Source: Carnobacterium_B sp045617425
Lineage (GTDB): Bacteria > Bacillota > Bacilli > Lactobacillales > Carnobacteriaceae
Assembly (NCBI RefSeq): GCF_045617425.1
Contig: NZ_JAZLIO010000003.1
Span: 186,001 to 250,000 of the forward strand
Reading direction: 5' to 3'
DNA length: 64,000 nt
Both the position numbers and the translations under genes were made by a program. The notes beneath the pieces were generated by a model. It searched no databases. It had not been told where the DNA came from and saw only the letters and a program-made list of their open reading frames with translations. Shown piece by piece: positions 15,961 to 24,896 of the stretch. Position 1 is the first letter of the stretch. Each line of letters starts with the position of its first letter.

Positions 15961-16611
15961 TTGGATACGGTGTTAACAAAACATTTAGTTGAAATGGCTA
16001 AGAAACGGTCACAAGAGTTCAGCGTTGAGGGTTTTGTTTACGGGCAAGGACCTCGTCATCCTAAGTTTTTATTAGTAGGGGAAGCTCCCGGAGAGACGGA
16101 AGCAGTGAACGGTATTCCTTTCTCTGGAAGGGCTGGTAAGGAACTTAGTCGTTTTTTTGAATTATTGGAAGTTAATCGTACGGATGTTTATATTTCAAGT
16201 GCTTTTAGAAGTCGACCGTACCGATATAAAGAAAAAATGGATCGTAAAACCCATCAACTTGTTTCTCGAAAATACAATCGCCCACCCACAAAAAAAGAAC
16301 TGATTGCTCACGCGCCTTTATTAGATTATGAAATAGAAACGATCCAGACACCTTATATTTTGACGATGGGGAATATAGGATTACAAAGGTTGCTCGGTCC
16401 AAAAATGAAAGTTTCTGAGCAACATGGGAAACTTTATCATGGGCCAGTAATGCGTTTAGTTTCTTCAGAAGACAATACGTATACTTGGACTGAAAAACAT
16501 TATGACGTTTTTCCAACGTTTCATCCGGCGTCTATTTTTTACAATCGAGAATTAGTTGAAACCATTCATAAGGATTTAGCACAATTTAAAAAATTGATGA
16601 ATAAAACTTAA
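15961..16611 (+). CDS. Uracil-DNA glycosylase superfamily protein without cysteines
   Basis: A 216-residue protein of the uracil-DNA glycosylase fold, closest in pattern to the family 4/5-like group: motif 1 'VGEAPGETEAVNGIPFSGRA' near residue 38 and motif 2 'FPTFHPASIFYNRE' near 185. Family 4 enzymes bind a [4Fe-4S] cluster through four cysteines; this protein has no cysteine at all. It may be a Gram-positive cluster-free branch with uncertain substrate. TTG 15961 is preferred over TTG 15952, because AGGAGG (15946-15951) is 9 bases before the former and directly abuts the latter. Monocistronic by spacing. Confidence 0.8.
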   Translation: MDTVLTKHLVEMAKKRSQEFSVEGFVYGQGPRHPKFLLVGEAPGETEAVNGIPFSGRAGKELSRFFELLEVNRTDVYISSAFRSRPYRYKEKMDRKTHQLVSRKYNRPPTKKELIAHAPLLDYEIETIQTPYILTMGNIGLQRLLGPKMKVSEQHGKLYHGPVMRLVSSEDNTYTWTEKHYDVFPTFHPASIFYNRELVETIHKDLAQFKKLMNKT

Positions 16612-16700
16612 TTAGATCAACTTAAAGATATTATGAATAAAAAATGGTAGAATGTTAAAGATGAATGAAAATGATTGATAGAGGAAAGTGGAGATAAAAA

Positions 16701-18602
16701 ATGAAAGAATTAAAAGTACAGAATTTAACAAAAACCTATGGAGAAAAAGTATTATTCGATGACATCAATTTTTCAATAATGGAAGGCGAAAGAATTGGCC
16801 TAATCGGTGTAAATGGTTCTGGTAAAACAAACCTACTGAATGTAATCACTGGAAACGATAGTGCTGAAAAAGGCAGTATCCAAAAACCAAAAGATTATAC
16901 CATCAGTTATTTGATGCAAGAACCAGCATTGAATCCAGATAAATCCGTTTTCGATGCTGTTTTTGAGGGAGATACACCTATTTTAGCCGCTGTTAGAAAC
17001 TACGAAAGAGCTTTAGATTTATTAACAGCAGATCCAATGGATGAAAAAAGCCAAAACAGATATTCAAGAGCTGAACAGGCAATGAATGATGAAAATGCTT
17101 GGATAGCTGATACAAATGCAAAAATGATTTTGAACAAACTTGGAATCATTGATCTAGAGCAATTGGTAGGAACGCTATCTGGTGGACAAAGAAAACGTGT
17201 TGGCTTAGCACAAGTGTTGATTCAAGAACCCGATTTACTCGTTTTAGATGAACCTACAAACCACTTAGACTTTGAAACGATTACTTGGTTAGAAGGCTAT
17301 TTAAGTTCGTATCGAGGAGCTTTATTGCTAGTAACCCATGACCGTTATTTCTTGGACCGTATCGTTAATCGAATGATTGAATTGTTCCATGGAAATGCGA
17401 CTTTTTATACAGGAAATTATGAACAATATGTAGTCGAAAGAGCTCAAAGACAAGAAGCTGCTGTAGTAGCAGACCATAAAAGAAAACAAATGTATACGAA
17501 AGAACTAGCTTGGATGCGTACTGGAGCAAAAGCACGATCAACAAAACAACAAGCTAGAATCGGTCGGTTTAAAGACTTAGAAGACAATTTAAATCAATCA
17601 AACGTTGATGAATCAGTTGAAATGAATTTAGAAGGTTCTCGTTTAGGGAAAAGAGTATTTGAGTTGAAGGATGCGTCGCTTAATTTAGGTGGGAAAGTAA
17701 TCCTAGATCACTTCAACATGTTGATTCAAACGAAAGATCGAATTGGAATCAGCGGTGAAAATGGAGCGGGTAAATCAACTTTCTTAAATGCATTAGCTGG
17801 TAGATTCCCATTAGATTCAGGTGAAATAGTTGTCGGTGAAACTGTAAAAATCGCGTACTTTACGCAAGTAATTGAAGAAATGAATCCCAATAAGCGTGTT
17901 ATATCTTATTTACAAGAAGTTGGAGAAGAAGTGGAAACAACCAATGGTGAAAGAATCAGCGTAACCAATCTATTGGAACAATTCTTATTCGAGCGCCATA
18001 CGCATGGTACACTTATTGGTAAACTATCTGGTGGAGAAAAAAGACGCCTATATCTGTTGAAATTATTGATGCAACAACCAAATGTATTGTTGCTTGATGA
18101 GCCGACAAATGATTTAGATATCGCAACTTTAACAGTTTTGGAAGACTATATTGAAACATTTCCTGGAGCGGTTATTTCAGTTTCCCATGACCGTTACTTC
18201 TTAGACAAGACAGTAGAAAAATTGCTGATATTTGATGGTAATGGAAAAATCAGACCATTTTATGGAAGTATTACAGATTATATAGAAGAAGAACAAGAGA
18301 AAAAACAAGGTCGCTCTGTTCAAAATAGTGGTTCAGTTGCAAAAGTTGCTACACAACCTGAATCAATTAAGGTTAATGAAAAAGTGAAGTTAACTTTTAC
18401 AGAACAAAAAGAGTGGAGCACGATTGAAGAAGAGATGCTTGACCTTGAAAACAAAATAGAATCGCTTAAAGAAGAAATGTTAAAAGCTGGGAGTAATTTC
18501 AGTTTATTACAAGAACAACAAGAACAAGTAGCTACTTTAGAAAAAGAATTAGAAGAAAAAATGAATCGTTGGGAATATTTAAGCCAATATGCGAATGATT
18601 AA
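16701..18602 (+). CDS. ABC-F family ATPase, Uup/YfmR type
   Basis: A 633-residue soluble protein with two ABC domains and no membrane segments. Domain 1: Walker A 'GVNGSGKT' near residue 36, signature 'LSGGQRKRVGLAQ', Walker B 'LLVLDEPTNHLDFE'. Domain 2: 'GENGAGKST' near 355, 'LSGGEKRRLYLLKLL', 'VLLLDEPTNDLD'. Between them is the ABC-F linker ('ELAWMRTGAKARSTKQQARI'), and after residue 560 a C-terminal coiled coil ('IEEEMLDLENKIESLKEEML'). The coiled coil and the 'RRLYLLKLL' signature context match Uup/YfmR, which act on the ribosome in translation, rather than the antibiotic-resistance ABC-Fs. It lies just before thyA. Confidence 0.9.
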   Translation: MKELKVQNLTKTYGEKVLFDDINFSIMEGERIGLIGVNGSGKTNLLNVITGNDSAEKGSIQKPKDYTISYLMQEPALNPDKSVFDAVFEGDTPILAAVRNYERALDLLTADPMDEKSQNRYSRAEQAMNDENAWIADTNAKMILNKLGIIDLEQLVGTLSGGQRKRVGLAQVLIQEPDLLVLDEPTNHLDFETITWLEGYLSSYRGALLLVTHDRYFLDRIVNRMIELFHGNATFYTGNYEQYVVERAQRQEAAVVADHKRKQMYTKELAWMRTGAKARSTKQQARIGRFKDLEDNLNQSNVDESVEMNLEGSRLGKRVFELKDASLNLGGKVILDHFNMLIQTKDRIGISGENGAGKSTFLNALAGRFPLDSGEIVVGETVKIAYFTQVIEEMNPNKRVISYLQEVGEEVETTNGERISVTNLLEQFLFERHTHGTLIGKLSGGEKRRLYLLKLLMQQPNVLLLDEPTNDLDIATLTVLEDYIETFPGAVISVSHDRYFLDKTVEKLLIFDGNGKIRPFYGSITDYIEEEQEKKQGRSVQNSGSVAKVATQPESIKVNEKVKLTFTEQKEWSTIEEEMLDLENKIESLKEEMLKAGSNFSLLQEQQEQVATLEKELEEKMNRWEYLSQYAND

Positions 18603-18617
18603 TTTATAGGAGGTAAA

Positions 18618-19568
18618 ATGGTGGAATCAGAATATTTAAATTTAGGAAAAAAAGTCTTGGAAGATGGTCATGTAAAGACAGATCGGACAGGAACAGGAAC
18701 TAAAAGTCTTTTTGGTTATCAAATGCGATTTGATTTACAAAAAGGCTTCCCCTTACTAACAACGAAAAGAGTCCCCTTTGGTTTGATTAAAAGTGAATTG
18801 CTTTGGTTTATTAAAGGTAATACAAATATTCGTTATTTATTGCAACACAATAACCATATTTGGGATGAATGGGCTTTTGAGCGTTTTGTAAAAAGTGAAG
18901 AATATTTGGGACCTGATATGACTGATTTCGGCAGAAGAGCCTTGGTTGATGAAGAATTTAAAGCAGTTTATGATGGCGAAAAAGAAGTCTTTTGTACACG
19001 TGTTTTAGAAGATGACACATTTGCTGCTAAATACGGTGAACTGGGAAATGTATATGGAGCACAATGGAGAAAATGGAAAACAACCCAAGGAGAGACCATA
19101 GATCAACTGAAAGAAGTCATTCACCAAATCAAAACAACACCAGATTCAAGGCGTATGCTTGTTTCAGCATGGAATCCAGAAGACGTTCCTAATATGGCTT
19201 TGCCTCCTTGTCATACATTATTTCAATTTTATGTTGCTGATGGAAAATTAAGCTGCCAATTGTATCAACGAAGTGCAGACATCTTTTTAGGTGTACCGTT
19301 TAATATTGCGAGCTATGCACTATTAACACATCTAATAGCTCATGAGGTTGGTTTAGAGGTTGGAGATTTTGTTCATACGTTAGGTGATGCACATCTGTAT
19401 TCAAATCATTTTGAGCAAATGGAAAAACAATTAGCAAGAGAGCCTAGAGATTTTCCGAAGATTGCATTGAATGAAACAAAGACTAGTATCTTTGATTTTG
19501 AGATGGAGGACATACAAATTGAAGGATATGATCCTCATCCAGGAATAAAAGCTCCAATAGCTGTTTAA
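18618..19568 (+). CDS. thyA: Thymidylate synthase
   Basis: Converts dUMP to dTMP with methylene-tetrahydrofolate, producing dihydrofolate that is reduced by the product of the next gene. The protein has 316 residues, the length of the Lactobacillus casei enzyme, including the roughly 50-residue insert (about residues 88-138) absent from E. coli ThyA. The catalytic cysteine is C198 in 'LPPCHTLFQFY', the dUMP phosphate arginines are in 'DSRRMLVSAWNP', and 'RSADIFLGVPFNIASYALL' is canonical. Start ATG follows AGGAGGT. It forms an operon with folA (24-base gap). Confidence 0.98.
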   Translation: MVESEYLNLGKKVLEDGHVKTDRTGTGTKSLFGYQMRFDLQKGFPLLTTKRVPFGLIKSELLWFIKGNTNIRYLLQHNNHIWDEWAFERFVKSEEYLGPDMTDFGRRALVDEEFKAVYDGEKEVFCTRVLEDDTFAAKYGELGNVYGAQWRKWKTTQGETIDQLKEVIHQIKTTPDSRRMLVSAWNPEDVPNMALPPCHTLFQFYVADGKLSCQLYQRSADIFLGVPFNIASYALLTHLIAHEVGLEVGDFVHTLGDAHLYSNHFEQMEKQLAREPRDFPKIALNETKTSIFDFEMEDIQIEGYDPHPGIKAPIAV

Positions 19569-19592
19569 TTTGAAGAGAAAGTAGGAAATGAA

Positions 19593-20084
19593 ATGATTGC
19601 TTTTTTATGGGCTCAAGATAAAAATGGGGCAATAGGGTATAAAGGTACTTTGCCTTGGTATCTGCCAAACGATTTAAAGTTTTTTAAACAAATGACTATA
19701 AATAACGCTGTAGTGATGGGAAGAAAAACATTTGAAGGGATGAACAAACGCCCTTTACCAGATCGTATCAATATTATTTTAACTACTGATCCTAATTACC
19801 AAGCAGATGGGGTCAAAATCATGCACAGCCGGGAAGAAGTGTTGGATTTTGCAAAAGACTACTCTGGAGATACGTTAATTACTGGGGGATCTAATGTATT
19901 CAGTTTCTTTATGGATGACGTTGATGTATTGCACCGCACAATGATCGAAGGTGAGTTTAAAGGAGATACCTTTATTCCAGAAATAGATTGGACAAAATGG
20001 AAACTTGAAAAAACAGAAGAGGGTATCTTAGATGAACGCAATAAATACCCTCATACTTTTGAAACATTTGTACGAAAAAGGTAA
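19593..20084 (+). CDS. folA: Dihydrofolate reductase
   Basis: A 163-residue NADPH-dependent enzyme that regenerates tetrahydrofolate; target of trimethoprim. Substrate-binding 'LPWYLPNDLKFFKQMT' carries the catalytic D27; the NADPH-binding 'VVMGRKTFEGM' and 'LITGGSNVFSFF' follow. The start ATG lies after GTAGGAAATGA. Cotranscribed with thyA, which makes its substrate. Nothing in the sequence suggests acquired trimethoprim resistance: the gene sits in its normal chromosomal place with host-like codon use. Confidence 0.97.
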   Translation: MIAFLWAQDKNGAIGYKGTLPWYLPNDLKFFKQMTINNAVVMGRKTFEGMNKRPLPDRINIILTTDPNYQADGVKIMHSREEVLDFAKDYSGDTLITGGSNVFSFFMDDVDVLHRTMIEGEFKGDTFIPEIDWTKWKLEKTEEGILDERNKYPHTFETFVRKR

Positions 20085-20171
20085 ACACATTCTTCCTTTA
20101 TAAATGGTATACGAAGAATAAAGAATTTGGTATACTATTTCCATATATTTACAGGTAAAGGAGTTTTTATC

Positions 20172-21008
20172 ATGAAAAAAGGAAAATCAATTCTAAAAAG
20201 CTTCCTTTTTTTAATTATTGGAATTGTTTTAGTGTTGGGTACTCTGACAGTCTTATTCCGAACTCGTTCGAATGATGATCAAGAGACAACAGAAACAAAG
20301 AAAGAACCGCTTCATATTGTTGCTATTGGTGATTCATTAACTGAAGGTGTTGGAGATTCTACTAACAGCGGAGGATATGTTTCGATTGTCGATGAATTAC
20401 TAGAAGAAACTCAAAATTATCAAGAGGTGACTACGAGCAATTATGGAAAGAGTGGAGATCGAAGTGACCAAATATTAAAACGATTTTACGAAGATGAAAC
20501 GATGCAAGAAGACATTCAAACTGCTGATATAGTAGTTTTAACTATTGGTGGAAATGATATTATCCAGACATTTAAAAAAGATTTTTTGACCATCGACGAG
20601 CAAAAATTTATTGCTCCAGAAAAAACGTATGAACAAAACTTGAAGAGTCTTTTAACGGAAATAAAAAAAATAAATCCTCAGATTGAAGTTTATGTTTTTG
20701 GTATCTACAATCCCTATTATGTTTATTTTCCTGAAATCACTGAAATGCAAACGATAGTAGATAAATGGAACGAAAAAACGCAAGGAATCGTAAATGAAAC
20801 AGATAATGCTGTTTTTCTTTCAATATCTAACTTATTTAATCAATCCTCAGAGTCAGATGGAAAAGAAAATCAGTTGTCGGATGACCAAAATAGTAATGCA
20901 ACAAAAGTTGTTAATCCCTATTTGTACGAAGAAGACTTATTTCATCCTAATAGAGCCGGTTATGAATTGATGGGTGAGGTATTGTTTAAGGCTATCGTAA
21001 ATAATTAA
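20172..21008 (+). CDS. ypmR: Membrane-anchored SGNH/GDSL hydrolase, YpmR type
   Basis: A 278-residue protein: N-terminal anchor or uncleaved signal (about residues 8-30), then an extracellular SGNH hydrolase. The four blocks are visible: 'AIGDSLTEGVGD' (nucleophile Ser), a conserved Gly in 'NYGKSGDRSDQ', 'TIGGNDII' (Asn), and 'EDLFHPNRAGYELM' (Asp and His of the triad). ATG 20172 is chosen because AAAGGAG sits 8 bases upstream; the longer frame from 20127 runs through the promoter (TGGTATACT near 20128). Likely an esterase or lipase-like enzyme acting at the surface; substrate unknown. The ypmR-ypmS order is as in Bacillus. Confidence 0.9.
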   Translation: MKKGKSILKSFLFLIIGIVLVLGTLTVLFRTRSNDDQETTETKKEPLHIVAIGDSLTEGVGDSTNSGGYVSIVDELLEETQNYQEVTTSNYGKSGDRSDQILKRFYEDETMQEDIQTADIVVLTIGGNDIIQTFKKDFLTIDEQKFIAPEKTYEQNLKSLLTEIKKINPQIEVYVFGIYNPYYVYFPEITEMQTIVDKWNEKTQGIVNETDNAVFLSISNLFNQSSESDGKENQLSDDQNSNATKVVNPYLYEEDLFHPNRAGYELMGEVLFKAIVNN

Positions 21009-21040
21009 AAAGAATTTTTTTTGAAAGTAAAAGGTGTGTT

Positions 21041-21649
21041 ATGGAGAAAAAAAAAGATCAGCAAAAGAATAAAGTAAATGGTTGGAAATGGGCTTTTCTG
21101 GGATTGTTTTCAGTGGTAGTAAGCATGATTATCTGGGCCTTTACTCAAATGACTCCTATTATGATAGGAGAACCAAATCTTGAGACCATAGACACTAAAG
21201 ATGAAGTCATGTTTCAAGTGTCAACAAAAAAAGATGACGTTAATCAATTGGTAGCTTCTTATCTTAAAGATGAAAAAATTGTAAAAGGTCCCGTTAATTA
21301 CCAGTTTAGATTGGAAGAGCAAGCACAATTAGTGGGTACTTTCCAATTGTTTGGTCATGATATCCAATTCCAGTTATTTTTAGAACCATTTGTTATGGAA
21401 AATGGCAATTTACAATTTAAGGCAACTGGTCTTTCAATTGGGAAATTTAACGTCCCGATTACCTTTGCGATGAATCAAATTGAAAATCAATTGAATATTC
21501 CGGATTGGGTAGCGATTGATAGTGAACAAGAAACGATTGTTTTTAATTTAAATGAATTTACTTTAGATAGCGGTATTCATTTTTCAGTGGATAAAATTAA
21601 TTTAGCTGAAAATGATATTCGAGTGAACGTTTACGTTCCAGCTGATTAA
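21041..21649 (+). CDS. ypmS: YpmS family membrane protein (DUF2140)
   Basis: A 202-residue single-pass protein: short basic N-terminus, a helix from about residue 16 to 38 ('WAFLGLFSVVVSMIIWAFTQ'), and an extracellular beta-rich domain. 'VSTKKDDVNQLVASYLKDE' and 'WVAIDSEQETIVFNLNEF' are the family blocks. Function is unknown; YpmR and YpmS are regularly adjacent, which suggests they work together at the envelope. Here the spacing is 32 bases, with AAAGGTG before the ATG. Confidence 0.9.
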   Translation: MEKKKDQQKNKVNGWKWAFLGLFSVVVSMIIWAFTQMTPIMIGEPNLETIDTKDEVMFQVSTKKDDVNQLVASYLKDEKIVKGPVNYQFRLEEQAQLVGTFQLFGHDIQFQLFLEPFVMENGNLQFKATGLSIGKFNVPITFAMNQIENQLNIPDWVAIDSEQETIVFNLNEFTLDSGIHFSVDKINLAENDIRVNVYVPAD

Positions 21650-21679
21650 AGTGAAAAGAAGTGGGAAAGGATGAGATAA

Positions 21680-22195
21680 GTGAAAGAGACGGCTATTTTT
21701 GCAGGAGGATGCTTTTGGTGTATGGTTTCGCCTTTTGATGAGCAACCTGGAATTGAAAATGTTGTATCAGGCTACACTGGAGGTCATACCATTGATCCTA
21801 CTTACGAAGAAGTGTTAACTCAAACAACTGGACACACTGAAGCAGTTGAAATAACCTTTGATCCTTCAGTTATTTCATATGAGGAATTGGTAGACATCTA
21901 TTGGAATCAAACGGATCCCACAGATGCAATGGGTCAATTTCAAGATAGGGGAGACAACTATCGTCCCGTCATTTTTGTTCTGAATGAGAACCAAAGAAAT
22001 ATTGCGGAGAAATCCAGACAACTGTTAAGCGAAAGCGGAAAGTATAAAAATCCTATTGTAACAGTAATTGAAGAGGTTAAACCTTTTTATCCAGCTGAAG
22101 AACAACATCAGGAGTTTTATCAAAAAAATCCAGAAAAATACGCTCAAGAACAAGAAGAGCGTTTGCATTATCAGCAAAGTAAAGAAAGGAATTAG
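21680..22195 (+). CDS. msrA: Peptide methionine (S)-S-oxide reductase MsrA
   Basis: Reduces the S-epimer of methionine sulfoxide in oxidised proteins, using thioredoxin. A 171-residue protein with the catalytic cysteine C11 in 'AGGCFWCMVSPFDE', 'GYTGGHTIDPTYEEV', 'TGHTEAVEI' and the 'YWNQTDPTDAMGQFQDRG' block. The Bacillus-type C-terminal resolving cysteines are absent; C14 in the GCFWC motif is the only other cysteine. Start is GTG 21680 after GGAAAGGATGAG. It is the third gene of a ypmR-ypmS-msrA-yozE run with short gaps, probably one operon. Confidence 0.96.
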   Translation: MKETAIFAGGCFWCMVSPFDEQPGIENVVSGYTGGHTIDPTYEEVLTQTTGHTEAVEITFDPSVISYEELVDIYWNQTDPTDAMGQFQDRGDNYRPVIFVLNENQRNIAEKSRQLLSESGKYKNPIVTVIEEVKPFYPAEEQHQEFYQKNPEKYAQEQEERLHYQQSKERN

Positions 22196-22199
22196 GTCA

Positions 22200-22421
22200 A
22201 TGCAACGTCCGTTTTATCATTATTTAATGACTGAAAGAGATCCACATAAAAAAGATGCTGTCACTTTATTTGCAAATGCTGTTTATTTAGATGACGGTTT
22301 CCCAAAACAATCAGAAGATTATCATGAAGTTAGTCATTATCTAGAATTAAATGGCACATATTTAGACGAAATGACAACTTTTGACACAGCTTGGGAAATT
22401 TATTTAGACAAAGATAACTAA
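22200..22421 (+). CDS. yozE: YozE family protein (UPF0346)
   Basis: A 73-residue protein with the UPF0346 pattern: 'PFYHYLMTERDPHKKDAVTLFA', 'YLDDGFPKQSEDYHEVSHYLE', and a C-terminal 'FDTAWEIYLD'. It is a small helical domain of unknown role found across Firmicutes. The ATG at 22200 is only 4 bases after the msrA stop, with AAAGGAATTAGG overlapping the end of msrA, indicating translational coupling. A longer in-frame reading from 22068 overlaps msrA and is rejected. Confidence 0.9.
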   Translation: MQRPFYHYLMTERDPHKKDAVTLFANAVYLDDGFPKQSEDYHEVSHYLELNGTYLDEMTTFDTAWEIYLDKDN

Positions 22422-22450
22422 AACAACCATACCACTAGGAGGAAATAATC

Positions 22451-23161
22451 ATGAGTGTACACATTGAAGCTAAAGAAGGCCAAATCGCAGAAACGGTATT
22501 GTTACCAGGAGATCCATTAAGAGCAAAATATATTGCAGAAACCTTTTTAACAGATGTTGAACAATACAATCGAGTGAGAAACATGTTCGGCTACACAGGA
22601 ACATATAAAGGTCAACGTGTCTCTGTTCAAGGAACTGGAATGGGAATTCCTTCTATGATGATTTATGCTGAAGAATTGATTACAGGATATAACGTAAAAA
22701 ACTTAATACGTGTAGGAACTGCTGGTGGAATGCAAAAAGACGTGAAAGTACGTGATGTGATTTTAGCTCAAGGTGCAACAACAGATTCTGCTGTTGTTAA
22801 AAATACATTTAATGATCAAGTCCAATTTGCTCCTATTGCTGATTTTGATTTACTAAAAACAGCTTATGATATTGCTATTGAACAAGGAATGGATGTTAAA
22901 GTAGGAAATATCTTGTCTGCTGACCGTTTTTATAATGAAGAGCTAGACAAAAAGAAACTTGCAGATTATGGTGTATTGGCAACTGAAATGGAAGCAGCCG
23001 GTCTTTATACTTTAGCAGCTAAATACAATCGTCGCGCTTTAGCTATTTTAACCATCAGTGATCATTTGATTACGGGGGAAGAAACATCTTCAGATGAGCG
23101 TGAAACAACATTTAATGATATGATGATCGTAGCATTAGAAACGGCTTTAAAATTCAAATAA
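22451..23161 (+). CDS. deoD: Purine nucleoside phosphorylase DeoD type
   Basis: Phosphorolysis of purine (deoxy)nucleosides to base and pentose-1-phosphate in salvage. At 236 residues it has the length of hexameric DeoD. Motifs: 'LLPGDPLRAKYIAETFL' (phosphate-binding Gly and Arg), 'RVGTAGGMQKDVKVRDVI', 'ATEMEAAGLY' (ribose-binding Met and Glu) and 'TISDHLITGE' with the catalytic Asp. Start ATG lies after CTAGGAGGA. It is not next to other deo genes here. Confidence 0.96.
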   Translation: MSVHIEAKEGQIAETVLLPGDPLRAKYIAETFLTDVEQYNRVRNMFGYTGTYKGQRVSVQGTGMGIPSMMIYAEELITGYNVKNLIRVGTAGGMQKDVKVRDVILAQGATTDSAVVKNTFNDQVQFAPIADFDLLKTAYDIAIEQGMDVKVGNILSADRFYNEELDKKKLADYGVLATEMEAAGLYTLAAKYNRRALAILTISDHLITGEETSSDERETTFNDMMIVALETALKFK

Positions 23162-23246
23162 ATGTGCAGTAAATAAAAACAACTTCAGCAGTAAAATCAA
23201 CTAACCGCATCTAATAATTAATTGAAACCAGAGGGGAAGCTTATAC

Positions 23247-24737
23247 ATGGAGAATGAACCAAACAAGCAAAAGAATAAAAAAGCCATTAAGCCTTGGGCG
23301 TATGGCGCTTCTCTCATAGTAGTTGCTGCACTTTCAATTGGTGGAACAATAGCTGTTACAAATGCAAATGATGATGAATCACCTGCTAAAGATCAGTTAA
23401 ATTCATCAGAAGTAAGCGTGGAAATGAATGCAGATGAATTTGGAAAAATTCAAGAAGTGTATGATGCGTTGATGTCGGATTATTATCAAGGGGTTGAAGG
23501 AGAAACGCTCATTGAAGGTGCTATCACCGGCATGACAGAATCTGTTGAAGATCCTTATACACAATACCTTGATGTAGAAGAATCTACTTCTTTAAATGAA
23601 AGCATCTCGGCTTCTTTTGAAGGAATTGGTGCAGAAGTAATGAAGCAAGGAGATAATGTCATGATTGTGTCTCCAATTGCAGGTTCTCCAGCTGAAAAAG
23701 CAGGATTGCTACCGAATGACCTTATTTTAAAAGCAGATGATCAAGAACTATCAGGTTTAAATTTAAATGAAGCTGTATCGTATATTCGTGGTGAAAAAGG
23801 CTCAGAAGTGGTGTTAACCATTAAACGTGGCGATTCAACTTTCGAAGTGACTGTTGTGAGGGATACCATACCTGTTGAGACAGTTGTTTACCAATTAGAT
23901 GAAGAAGATCCAACAATTGGCTATGTTTCTATCACAAGTTTTTCTTCACCAACTTATGATGACTTAGTGGCTGCGATTGAAGATTTAAGAGAACAGGGTG
24001 CTGAATCTTTTGTCTTTGATGTTCGCCAAAATCCTGGTGGATTATTAAATGCCGGGTTGAGTATTTCTAATTTATTTTTAGAAAATGGTGACACTATTTT
24101 ACAAACACAGGAAAAAGATCAAGAACCGATCCCAATCGTTTCTGATGATGCGACAATGGGTGACTTCAAAGTGACAGAACCTTCTGTTTTATTAGTAGAT
24201 GAAGGAAGTGCTAGTGCTTCTGAAATATTAGCAGGTGCGGTTAATGAATCGGGTAATGTTAAATTGATTGGTACTCAGACATTTGGAAAAGGAACGGTTC
24301 AAAATGTTGCTACATTTGATGATAGTAGTGAATTGAAAATGACCGTTGCGAAATGGTTAACGCCAAGCGGCAAGTGGATCAACGAAGAAGGAATTAAACC
24401 TACTATAGAAGTAGCTTTACCGGATTACGCTAATTTATTGATTATTGATAGTTCAAAAACGTATCAATTAAAAGATGTGTCCGCAGAAGTTGAGAATTTA
24501 GAAAAAGTACTAAAAGCGTTAGATTATCCTGTAGAATCAGTAGATGGATACTTTGATGAAACTACTCAAGAAGCCGTCAAACAATTTCAGGAAGATAAAA
24601 AAATACCTGTTGATGGTATTGTAACAGGTGAGACTGCTACTCAACTCATTGATTCATTGAGAACATTAATAGATGAAAATGATACTCAATATAAGGCAGC
24701 TATCAAAGAATTGCAATCTAATGCAACTGCTGAATAA
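23247..24737 (+). CDS. S41 family C-terminal processing peptidase with PDZ and peptidoglycan-binding domains
   Basis: A 496-residue membrane-anchored serine protease of the CtpA/CtpB type. Layout: anchor near residues 17-40, tail-specific protease N-domain, PDZ (about 120-205; 'VSPIAGSPAEKAGLLPNDLI'), S41 catalytic core with Ser in 'DEGSASASEILAG' (321-325) and the general-base Lys K348 in 'TFGKGTVQ', and a C-terminal PG_binding_1 domain ('VDGYFDETTQEAVKQFQ' and 'VDGIVTGETATQLID'). The wall-binding domain suggests action at the peptidoglycan. Start ATG follows AGAGGGGAAGC. It is monocistronic, with a strong hairpin after it. Confidence 0.94.
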   Translation: MENEPNKQKNKKAIKPWAYGASLIVVAALSIGGTIAVTNANDDESPAKDQLNSSEVSVEMNADEFGKIQEVYDALMSDYYQGVEGETLIEGAITGMTESVEDPYTQYLDVEESTSLNESISASFEGIGAEVMKQGDNVMIVSPIAGSPAEKAGLLPNDLILKADDQELSGLNLNEAVSYIRGEKGSEVVLTIKRGDSTFEVTVVRDTIPVETVVYQLDEEDPTIGYVSITSFSSPTYDDLVAAIEDLREQGAESFVFDVRQNPGGLLNAGLSISNLFLENGDTILQTQEKDQEPIPIVSDDATMGDFKVTEPSVLLVDEGSASASEILAGAVNESGNVKLIGTQTFGKGTVQNVATFDDSSELKMTVAKWLTPSGKWINEEGIKPTIEVALPDYANLLIIDSSKTYQLKDVSAEVENLEKVLKALDYPVESVDGYFDETTQEAVKQFQEDKKIPVDGIVTGETATQLIDSLRTLIDENDTQYKAAIKELQSNATAE

Positions 24738-24777
24738 ACAGTGATGGTTAGGAAACAGGATTGTTAACAACTTGATG

Positions 24778-24815
24778 CCAAAAGAGAGATAGGAGTTTGC
24801 TATCTCTCTTTTGGT
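24778..24815 (+). terminator. Hairpin after the S41 peptidase gene
   Basis: A perfect 15-bp stem, CCAAAAGAGAGATAG at 24778-24792 with CTATCTCTCTTTTGG at 24800-24814. The downstream T-run is short, so termination may depend on the T-rich right arm. Confidence 0.65.
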
Positions 24816-24896
24816 TAAATCATTGTTTTAAATAAATAGTTTTTTTTTAGGTTTTCTTGTATGATAGAATAAATAGATTGATTTGGAGCGAATGTA

